Shown here piece after piece: positions 58,073 to 64,000 of a stretch of 64,000 bases of DNA (the stretch's first letter is position 1; the number at the start of each line of letters is the position of its first letter). The translations under genes were made by a program, and so were the position numbers. The DNA is from Lutimaribacter saemankumensis (GTDB lineage Bacteria; Pseudomonadota; Alphaproteobacteria; Rhodobacterales; Rhodobacteraceae), in assembly GCF_900100005.1 (NCBI RefSeq), contig NZ_FNEB01000010.1, positions 1 to 64,000 on the forward strand. Direction: 5' to 3'. The notes beneath the pieces were generated by a model. That model ran no database searches and was not told the origin of the DNA. It saw only the letters and a program-made list of their open reading frames with translations.

Positions 58073-58589
58073 CCGGCATTACCTTGGAGCCCGTCACCAT
58101 CGCGCGCGGCAGGTTTACCCCCGTCCGGCAGCTTTCCACGATGACAGCCACCACATGAACGCCGGCGGACAGTCCTACCCACACAACCAGAACTTCGTGC
58201 AATTCTTCGACCCAGTCCACACCCCAGAAGGTCGCGGTCGTCATCATCCAGCCTGTCAGGCTGATCGCGGCGATGCCCACAAGCAGGTTCCAGATCATCC
58301 AGGCACCCAACGGGCTATGCCCCAAATGATGCCGCACGCGCCCGGTGGCCATGTCGCGCAACTGCCCGATCGCGCCGCTGAAGCTTGGCAAGAAATCGCT
58401 GAAACGCGCGTGACGCGACCCGATCAGCCCCCAGACCAGCCGCGCAGACAACAGCGCCACGATCACCCAGCCGATCTGTTCGTGCAGTTTGCTGTCCTCG
58501 TCGATTATCAGCGCATTCAGGACGAAGCCGCCCACAAGCGTCCAGTGGAACACCCGGATCAGCGGATCCCAGACCTTTTTTGTTACCAT
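58053..58589 (-). CDS. Cytochrome b561-type (b/b6 domain) protein
   Basis: A 178-residue four-helix membrane cytochrome. Candidate heme-ligand histidines: His15 (VWDPLIRVFHWTLVG), His36 (SKLHEQIGW) and two in LHEVLVVWVGLSAGVHVVAV. Such proteins pass electrons between the quinone pool and periplasmic partners, often a diheme or PepSY-containing protein. It follows the PepSY gene by 56 bases and overlaps the LuxR-type gene downstream. ATG at 58589 is preceded by AGGAGAAG. Confidence 0.9.
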   Translation of the reverse strand: MVTKKVWDPLIRVFHWTLVGGFVLNALIIDEDSKLHEQIGWVIVALLSARLVWGLIGSRHARFSDFLPSFSGAIGQLRDMATGRVRHHLGHSPLGAWMIWNLLVGIAAISLTGWMMTTATFWGVDWVEELHEVLVVWVGLSAGVHVVAVIVESCRTGVNLPRAMVTGSKVMPDDAFDG

Positions 58590-58645
58590 GGTTTCTTCTC
58601 CTGTGTTGCGGGGGCCGGCGAGATGCCGGCCCCCCGATGCCCGGA

Positions 58646-58915
58646 TCAGTCGTCGACCTTGGTGCGGCTCACGGTCAGGTCGGGGTTGAGGTAGATTTCC
58701 AGCCGCTGACCGTCCTTGAGGGCGTAGACTTCGATCTCGCCATCTTCCATGTCGATCTTGCGCACTTCATACCCTTCGCCGGTCAGTTTCTCGGTGATCT
58801 GGGCGCGCTTTTCCTGCGTCAGCCCACGGTAATCGTCGCCGTCATCGGACGCGTGCGCCATCGGGGCGACCAGGGCCAGGGCTGCAATCAGGGGAATGGT
58901 CTTGAGCGATTTCAT
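58646..58915 (-). CDS. PepSY domain periplasmic protein
   Basis: An 89-residue protein with a signal peptide (MKSLKTIPLIAALALVAPMA, cut near AHA-SD). A PepSY-like domain follows: KRAQITEKLTGEGYEVRKID and GEIEVYALKDGQRLEIYLNP. It probably sits in the periplasm beside the cytochrome b561 encoded next. ATG at 58915 is chosen (AAGG nine bases upstream); an ATG three codons earlier is too near that site. First gene of PepSY-cyt b561-LuxR. Confidence 0.87.
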   Translation of the reverse strand: MKSLKTIPLIAALALVAPMAHASDDGDDYRGLTQEKRAQITEKLTGEGYEVRKIDMEDGEIEVYALKDGQRLEIYLNPDLTVSRTKVDD

Positions 58916-59161
58916 GGGTATCATCCTTTTGCATGTGTTTGAGTTGGTCTTACATCAGCCGGCACCAGCGCCGGTCTGACGGCTATCTCGGACCTGCCGG
59001 CCGCAAAAGGAATTGACCCGGGGGTGTAGCCCGGCCGACCACACCCGGCCTATAACCGGGGTTTAGAGCGAAAAACCGCGTAATTTCGGAAAAGTTTACC
59101 TTTCCTTCACGCACGCGGGATGATGTAACCTGCGCAAACACGACTCGACAGGAGGGATGGC

Positions 59162-59665
59162 ATGGCCGGTTCGGTGAACAAGGTAATTCTGGTGGGCAAC
59201 CTGGGACGCGACCCCGAGGTTCGTACGTTCCAGAACGGCGGCAAGGTCTGCAACCTGCGTATCGCCACCTCCGAAAACTGGAAAGACCGCAACACCGGCG
59301 AACGCCGCGAACGCACCGAATGGCATTCGGTCGCGATCTTTTCCGAACCGCTGGCGCGCATCGCCGAACAATACCTGCGCAAAGGCTCCAAGGTATATAT
59401 CGAAGGCCAGCTCGAAACCCGCAAATGGCAGGACCAGTCGGGCCAGGACCGGTACACGACCGAGGTCGTGCTGCGTCCCTACCGGGGTGAGCTGACCCTG
59501 CTGGACAGCCGTGGCGATAGTGGCGGCGGCGGCGGCGGGAACTTTGGCGGAGGCCAGGGCGGCGACTACGGCGGGGATTACGGCGGCGGCTATGACAGCG
59601 GCGGATCGCAAGGCGGCGGGTCGCCCGCGCCCTCGCGCGACCTGGACGACGAAATCCCGTTCTGA
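59162..59665 (+). CDS. ssb: Single-stranded DNA-binding protein
   Basis: A 167-residue protein. OB-fold in residues 1-115: [61 protein letters not shown] glycine-rich linker follows, and the tip DLDDEIPF is the protein-docking tail. ATG at 59162 with AGGAGGG upstream. No LexA-type GTTC-N7-GTTC box was seen in the 236-base divergent region to the PepSY gene. A terminator follows. Confidence 0.97.
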   Translation: MAGSVNKVILVGNLGRDPEVRTFQNGGKVCNLRIATSENWKDRNTGERRERTEWHSVAIFSEPLARIAEQYLRKGSKVYIEGQLETRKWQDQSGQDRYTTEVVLRPYRGELTLLDSRGDSGGGGGGNFGGGQGGDYGGDYGGGYDSGGSQGGGSPAPSRDLDDEIPF

Positions 59666-59673
59666 TCCACAGA

Positions 59674-59698
59674 CCGCCCCCGATCCGGGGGCGGTTTT
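59674..59698 (+). terminator. Rho-independent terminator of ssb
   Basis: CCGCCCCCG / CGGGGGCGG (9-bp stem, loop ATC) is followed by TTTT. It lies eight bases past the ssb stop. Confidence 0.9.
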
Positions 59699-59702
59699 CG
59701 TT

Positions 59703-59810
59703 TCAGCCCCACACCATCTGGATCAGGCAGCCGCAGGGGATCGCGACCACGAGCGCCGACAGCGCGGCCAATTGCCATGTGGGGCGAGCGCGCGGGGCGC
59801 GAATCCCCAT
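59703..59810 (-). CDS. Very small single-helix membrane protein (35 or 43 residues)
   Basis: A 35-codon gene begins MGIRAPRARPTWQLAALSAL and ends VVAIPCGCLIQMVWG: a short basic N-terminus and one hydrophobic helix. The ATG at 59810 has AAAGGA nine bases upstream. An in-frame ATG at 59834 would give 43 residues but has no clear ribosome site. Its frame stays open far upstream only as a shadow of the plus-strand gene. It is convergent with ssb, and no family was recognised. Confidence 0.5.
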   Translation of the reverse strand: MGIRAPRARPTWQLAALSALVVAIPCGCLIQMVWG

Positions 59811-59879
59811 TACTTCCGGTCCTTTCCTGCTCATGCGCCGATTAAGCCGGAATTCACTTTCACATGGGTTAATCCACCC

Positions 59880-60725
59880 ATGATGGATGGCAGCTTTCTC
59901 CAAAATTCCACCGCGGCGCATGTCCCGCTGCAGCAGCACCCCGCGCACCTGACCGCCTTGCGCATGATCGGAGCCGAGGCGCGCCGGGTCGACCTCGAAG
60001 ATGGGGGACACGCCAACATCCTCCTGCGCCGCTTCGGCCCCTTGCAGCTTGCGCTGGTGCCACGCGGCCCGGTCTGGCCTGACGGTCGGCTGCCGCGACC
60101 CTCCGATCTCACGGCACTGCGCCGCCAACTGCCCGCGCTGATCGTCAACGCCGATACGCCGCTGCCGGTCAGCCCGCGGCTTTTGCCACTCTTCACGGCG
60201 CAATGGGTGGCCGAATGGGATATCGACCGCCCCCGTTCCGAGTTGCGCGCGCGCCTGCACCAGAAATGGCGCAACCGCCTGTGCCGGGCCGAGTCTGCGG
60301 AACTGGCGCTTCGCGACCAGCCAATGCCCGCGCGGCCGGATCACTGGCTTTTGCGGCTGGACGCCGCCCATGCCCGGCAGAAACGCTATGCAACCTGGCC
60401 CCCTGCCCTGATCGCGGCCCATGCGGCCGCCGGAAATGCCAGGTTGTTCACCGCCGGGCCCGACGCCGCGCCGGTGGCGGCCATGCTGTTTCTTGTTCAT
60501 GGCCGGCGCGCCACCTATCAGGTGGGCTGGACCGGCGCGACGGGCCGCGCGCAGGATGCACATCGCCTGTTGATGTGGCACGCGGCGATGACACTGCGCG
60601 ATCGGGGTGTGCAACGGCTCGATCTCGGCACGATCGACACCGACAGCGCGCCGGGTCTGGCGCGGTTCAAGCTGGGCACCGGCGCGGCCGCAAGGCCGCT
60701 TGGCCCTACGGTACTGGCGCTTTGA
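59880..60725 (+). CDS. GNAT/FemAB-like acyltransferase-fold protein
   Basis: A 281-residue protein. The second half resembles the BioF2/FemAB-like acetyltransferase fold: HQKWRNRLCRAESAELALRD, LFTAGPDAAPVAAMLFLVHG, RRATYQVGWTGATGRAQDAH and RGVQRLDLGTIDTDSAPGLA. Such enzymes transfer acyl or aminoacyl groups; substrate unknown. Two adjacent ATGs at 59880 and 59883 both fit; 59880 is listed. It is followed by its own terminator and then typA. Confidence 0.72.
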   Translation: MMDGSFLQNSTAAHVPLQQHPAHLTALRMIGAEARRVDLEDGGHANILLRRFGPLQLALVPRGPVWPDGRLPRPSDLTALRRQLPALIVNADTPLPVSPRLLPLFTAQWVAEWDIDRPRSELRARLHQKWRNRLCRAESAELALRDQPMPARPDHWLLRLDAAHARQKRYATWPPALIAAHAAAGNARLFTAGPDAAPVAAMLFLVHGRRATYQVGWTGATGRAQDAHRLLMWHAAMTLRDRGVQRLDLGTIDTDSAPGLARFKLGTGAAARPLGPTVLAL

Positions 60726-60744
60726 CGCCGCAGCGCGGCGTTTT
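60725..60744 (+). terminator. Rho-independent terminator after the acyltransferase-like gene
   Basis: ACGCCGC / GCGGCGT (7-bp stem, loop AGC) runs into TTTTG. The stem begins on the last base of the stop codon. Confidence 0.82.
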
Positions 60745-60807
60745 GCGGCTGGTATTTCCGTCGCACACAGGCTAGGCGGTCCGCGAACAGGCCCAAAGGA
60801 CATGCGC

Positions 60808-62625
60808 ATGGATCTTCGCAATATCGCCATTATCGCCCACGTCGACCACGGCAAGACCACCCTGGTGGACGAGTTGCTCAAGCAATCGGGGGCGTTCCGC
60901 GAAAATCAGGCCGTTGCCGAACGCGCGATGGACAGTAACGACCTGGAGCGTGAACGCGGCATCACCATCCTTGCCAAGGCCACCAGCGTGGAATGGAAAG
61001 GCACCCGCATCAACATCGTCGACACGCCCGGCCACGCCGATTTCGGCGGCGAGGTCGAACGCATCCTGTCGATGGTCGACGGCGTCGTCCTGCTGGTCGA
61101 TGCCGCCGAAGGCCCGATGCCACAGACCAAGTTCGTGACATCCAAGGCACTGGCGCTGGGTCTGCGCCCGATCGTCGTGCTGAACAAGGTCGACAAGCCC
61201 GACGCCGAACCCGACCGCGCGCTGGACGAATGTTTCGACCTGTTCGCCAACCTCGGCGCGGACGAGGATCAGCTTGATTTCCCGCATCTCTACGCCTCGG
61301 GGCGCTCGGGCTGGGCCGATGCCGAACTGGACGGCCCGCGCAAGAACCTCGATGCGCTGTTCCAGCTTGTGGTCAACCACGTGCCTGCACCGCGCCAGAT
61401 CAAGCACCAGGACGAACCGTTCCGCATGCTGGCCACCACGCTCGGATCGGACCCGTTCGTTGGCCGCATCCTGACCGGCCGGGTTGAATCGGGCCGCGCC
61501 AAGGTGGGCGCAACCGTGCAGGCGATCAGCCGCGTGGGCCAGAAGATCGAACAATTCCGCGTCACCAAGATCCAGGCTTTCCGCGGCCTTCAGATGCAGG
61601 ACATCGACGAGGCCGTGGCCGGCGACATCGTCAGTCTTGCCGGGATGTCCAAGGCCACCGTGTCGGACACGATCTGCGCGCTTGCGGTCGAAGACCCGCT
61701 CGAGGCGCAGCCGATCGACCCGCCGACCATCACCGTCACCTTCGGCATCAACGACAGCCCGCTGGCCGGGCGCGACGGCAAGAAGGTGCAAAGCCGCGTG
61801 ATCCGCGAACGCCTGCTGAAAGAGGCGGAATCGAACGTCGCGATCCGCGTCAAGGACACCCCCGGCGGCGAGGCGTTCGAGGTTTCGGGCCGCGGCGAAT
61901 TGCAGATGGGCGTGCTGATCGAAAACATGCGCCGCGAAGGGTTCGAGCTGTCGATCTCCCGCCCGCAGGTGATCCTGCGTGAAGAGGACGGACAGAAACT
62001 GGAACCGGTCGAAGAGGTCACGATCGACGTCGATGACGACTATACCGGCGCGGTGATCGAAAAGATCACCGGCCCGCGCAAGGGCGAGCTGGCCGAGATG
62101 AAACCCGCAGGCGTCGGTAAGACGCGCATCATCGCGCATGTGCCGTCGCGCGGGCTGATCGGCTATCACGGCGAATTCCTGACCGACACGCGCGGCACCG
62201 GCGTTCTGAACCGCGTCTTCCACGGCTGGACCCCGCACAAGGGCGCGATCCCGGGCCGGCGCGCGGGCGTTCTGATCTCGATGGAGGATGGCGAGGCCGT
62301 GGCCTATGCGCTGTGGAACCTCGAAGAGCGCGGCCGCATGTTCATCGGCCCGCAGGAAAAGGTCTACCAGGGCATGATCATCGGCGAACACAGCCGCGAC
62401 AACGATCTCGAGGTGAACCCGCTGAAGGGCAAGAAGCTGACCAACGTGCGGGCCAGCGGCACGGACGACGCGGTCCGGCTGACGCCCCATATCCAGTTCA
62501 CGCTGGAAGAGGCGATTGCCTATATTAACGACGACGAACTGGTCGAGGTGACGCCGAACGCGATCCGTCTGCGCAAGCGGTATCTCGATCCGCACGAACG
62601 CAAGCGGATGTCGAAAACGATATAA
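60808..62625 (+). CDS. typA: Translational GTPase TypA/BipA
   Basis: A 605-residue ribosome-binding GTPase active in stress and in 50S assembly. G1 [11 protein letters not shown] at residues 8-18, the switch [17 protein letters not shown]3 [16 protein letters not shown] and G4 [11 protein letters not shown]. Domain II and the EF-G-like domains follow, and the C-terminus has [23 protein letters not shown] at 60808 is preferred over 60802, because AAAGGA ends only one base before the latter. Confidence 0.96.
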   Translation: MDLRNIAIIAHVDHGKTTLVDELLKQSGAFRENQAVAERAMDSNDLERERGITILAKATSVEWKGTRINIVDTPGHADFGGEVERILSMVDGVVLLVDAAEGPMPQTKFVTSKALALGLRPIVVLNKVDKPDAEPDRALDECFDLFANLGADEDQLDFPHLYASGRSGWADAELDGPRKNLDALFQLVVNHVPAPRQIKHQDEPFRMLATTLGSDPFVGRILTGRVESGRAKVGATVQAISRVGQKIEQFRVTKIQAFRGLQMQDIDEAVAGDIVSLAGMSKATVSDTICALAVEDPLEAQPIDPPTITVTFGINDSPLAGRDGKKVQSRVIRERLLKEAESNVAIRVKDTPGGEAFEVSGRGELQMGVLIENMRREGFELSISRPQVILREEDGQKLEPVEEVTIDVDDDYTGAVIEKITGPRKGELAEMKPAGVGKTRIIAHVPSRGLIGYHGEFLTDTRGTGVLNRVFHGWTPHKGAIPGRRAGVLISMEDGEAVAYALWNLEERGRMFIGPQEKVYQGMIIGEHSRDNDLEVNPLKGKKLTNVRASGTDDAVRLTPHIQFTLEEAIAYINDDELVEVTPNAIRLRKRYLDPHERKRMSKTI

Positions 62626-62637
62626 GCCACCAGCAGG

Positions 62638-63183
62638 TTACGGGTCGATCAGGATGCGGCCCGTGACCTGCAGCGCGCCGTCGCGAAGCTCGGCCACGAC
62701 GATCTCGCCCGACCGGGGGAAAACTCCGGTCAGCGCGGTGATGTTCACCTGGTGCGTCACCAGCATCAGCCGCGCGCCTTGCGCCCCAGCCAGCAGATCA
62801 AGCGTCGCCCGAGTCTGAGCCTCTTCGTTTTCGCGCGACTGAAAGAACGAATTGAGGGGCGGTTTTTCCGTCACCTCGCCAAGGTCCAGCAAACGGGCCG
62901 TGTCACGGCAGCGGCACCATTGGCTGGTCCACACGGCATCGAACGCGATCCCGCGTCCGCGCAAGGCTGCACCGATCCGGCGGGCCTGATCGCGGCCCCG
63001 ATCATCCAGGTTTCGTTGCGTGGAGCAATCGGTCACATCGAACCGCGCAGGATCGCCCGTTCCGGGCGCCAGCGCATGACGCATGATGGCAATCGCGCCC
63101 GGCCGTTCCAGCGCGGCCCAGTCGTTGGCCGCCGCTATCGTGGGCAGCAGAAAGCAGAAAAAGGCAAACAGAAACCGGTGCAT
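62638..63183 (-). CDS. Secreted histidine phosphatase family protein
   Basis: A 181-residue protein with a signal peptide (MHRFLFAFFCFLLPTIAAAN). Catalytic motif AIAIMRHALAPGTGDPARFD (RHG variant RHA), DDRGRDQARRIGAALRGRGI and WTSQWCRCRDTARLL, and the second His in LMLVTHQVNITALTG. It is probably a periplasmic phosphatase; substrate unknown. It is convergent with typA, twelve bases apart. Confidence 0.88.
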   Translation of the reverse strand: MHRFLFAFFCFLLPTIAAANDWAALERPGAIAIMRHALAPGTGDPARFDVTDCSTQRNLDDRGRDQARRIGAALRGRGIAFDAVWTSQWCRCRDTARLLDLGEVTEKPPLNSFFQSRENEEAQTRATLDLLAGAQGARLMLVTHQVNITALTGVFPRSGEIVVAELRDGALQVTGRILIDP

Positions 63184-63233
63184 CGCATCCTCCTTTGGGA
63201 TGCGAAGCTAGGGCCGCGCGGCCCGGCGACCAG

Positions 63234-63521
63234 TTACTCGCTGGTTTCGACGATCAGCAATTCCCGTTCGGACGCGCCGCGTGCGTGATCCAGCGCTTCC
63301 TGGTATTCGGGGCTGTGATAGCAGGCCTCGGCCGCTTCGACCGAAGGGAACTTCGCCACCACATTGCGCGGGCGTTCCTTGCCTTCAAGCTGCACGAAAC
63401 GGCCGCCGCGGGCGATGAACTGCCCGCCATGCTTGGCGATGGCGGGGCCGGCCAGCTTGGCGTATTTGCCATAGGCCTCGTCGTCGGTGACGGTCACATG
63501 GGCGATCCAGAGTGCGGGCAT
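63234..63521 (-). CDS. DUF1330 domain protein
   Basis: A 95-residue dimeric alpha/beta-barrel (ferredoxin-like) protein: ALWIAHVTVTDDEAYGKYAK, RGGRFVQLEGKERPRNVVAK and FPSVEAAEACYHSPEYQEAL. The function of DUF1330 is unknown. It lies five bases downstream of alaS on the same strand and is probably cotranscribed with it. Confidence 0.9.
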   Translation of the reverse strand: MPALWIAHVTVTDDEAYGKYAKLAGPAIAKHGGQFIARGGRFVQLEGKERPRNVVAKFPSVEAAEACYHSPEYQEALDHARGASERELLIVETSE

Positions 63522-63526
63522 CAGTC

Positions 63527-64000
63527 TTATCCTCCGATGACGGCCTTGGCGGCCGCGATTGCCTGGGGCGCGTTGGCGGCGTCCTTGCCACCACCCTGCG
63601 CCATGTCGGGACGGCCACCGCCGCCCTTGCCACCCAGCGCCTCAACCGCCGCCTTGACCAGGTCGACCGCCGACAGTTTTCCGGTCAGGTCATCGGTGAC
63701 GCCTGCTGCCACGGCGGCCTTGCCGCCCGTGTCGGCAATCAGAAGCACCGCGCCCGAGCCGATCCGCGCCTTGTGTTCGTCGATCAGCGCGGGCAGGTCT
63801 TTGCCGCTGACGCCCTGCAGGCTCTGAGCAAGGAATTTCACGCCCGCGACCTCTTCGGCCTCGGCTCCGCCGCCCTGCCCCGCGCCGCCGGCCATCGCCA
63901 GTTCGCGCCGCAATTGGGCGACCTCGTTTTCCAGCCGCTTGCGTTCGTCCAGAACGGCACGCACGCGCGCGGCCACGTCACCCGGCGCGGTGCGCAACTC
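63527..64000 (-). CDS. alaS: Alanyl-tRNA synthetase, C-terminal part (runs off the right edge)
   Basis: The last 157 residues of AlaS: a coiled-coil segment [20 protein letters not shown] followed by the DHHA1 C-Ala domain ([56 protein letters not shown]). The aminoacylation and editing domains lie to the right of the window. The frame is open to the edge with no disruption. Confidence 0.95.
   Translation of the reverse strand, partial: ELRTAPGDVAARVRAVLDERKRLENEVAQLRRELAMAGGAGQGGGAEAEEVAGVKFLAQSLQGVSGKDLPALIDEHKARIGSGAVLLIADTGGKAAVAAGVTDDLTGKLSAVDLVKAAVEALGGKGGGGRPDMAQGGGKDAANAPQAIAAAKAVIGG

Noticed and set aside
58925-59161. LexA/SOS box upstream of ssb
   Set aside because: No GTTC-N7-GTTC or close variant was found between the PepSY gene and ssb.

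Overview
This window is a GC-rich chromosomal segment of an alphaproteobacterium, most likely a marine Rhodobacteraceae (Roseobacter-group) species. The evidence is a circularly permuted two-piece tmRNA whose tag reads ANDNRAPVAVAA, a dmdA-acuI pair for dimethylsulfoniopropionate (DMSP), the Rhodobacter-type trgA-trgB-cysK tellurite cluster, a dctPQM TRAP operon, and the alphaproteobacterial order lpxB-lpxI-lpxA-fabZ-skp-bamA-rseP-dxr-cdsA-uppS-frr-pyrH. Species cannot be fixed from the sequence alone.

Layout. Bases 1-3361 are the only clearly mobile part. They hold one end of an IS6-family insertion sequence abutting a truncated relative, then a translationally coupled trio (DUF3489 protein, DUF2924 protein, large serine recombinase). 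Next come four direct TCCCTGTT repeats spaced exactly 21 bp apart, an inverted pair of the same word, and the 3' end of a tRNA-Ser(GGA) gene that borders the core chromosome. Bases 3.5-14.7 kb carry an AI-2E-type permease, a trans-editing AlaX protein, an MscS-type channel, cysK-trgB-trgA, a CFA-synthase-like methyltransferase, a photolyase and a class V aminotransferase. Bases 14.7-19.8 kb hold a BCCT transporter with a universal stress protein, then acuI, dmdA and a DinB-fold protein: a plausible import and breakdown set for DMSP or betaines.

After ssrA (about 19.9-20.2 kb) comes dctPQM, with a striking dyad array upstream of dctP, followed by yajC-secD-secF-TauE-Mth938 and serS. Bases 29-34.9 kb are small metabolic genes: an EF-hand protein, a sulfotransferase-like protein, nucleoside hydrolase, two GNAT acetyltransferases, SelO and a DUF2059 protein. 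Bases 34.9-47.1 kb are one long minus-strand envelope, isoprenoid and translation block. Bases 47.2-56.9 kb hold miaA, an AraC regulator, an oligopeptide-type ABC importer operon with a Tat-exported binding protein and a fused double ATPase, plus VOC and monooxygenase-fold proteins. The right end (56.9-64 kb) carries a lytic transglycosylase, a membrane-anchored LuxR-type regulator overlapping a cytochrome b561 gene with a PepSY protein, ssb, an acyltransferase-like gene, typA, a histidine phosphatase, a DUF1330 protein and the C-terminal end of alaS.

The least explained parts are the recombinase cassette with its 21-bp-phased repeats beside tRNA-Ser, the dyad array before dctP and its 14-bp palindrome shared with the pyrH/miaA promoter region, the overlapping hairpins before the ABC importer, two very small membrane-protein genes, and the membrane-tethered LuxR/cytochrome b561 pair.
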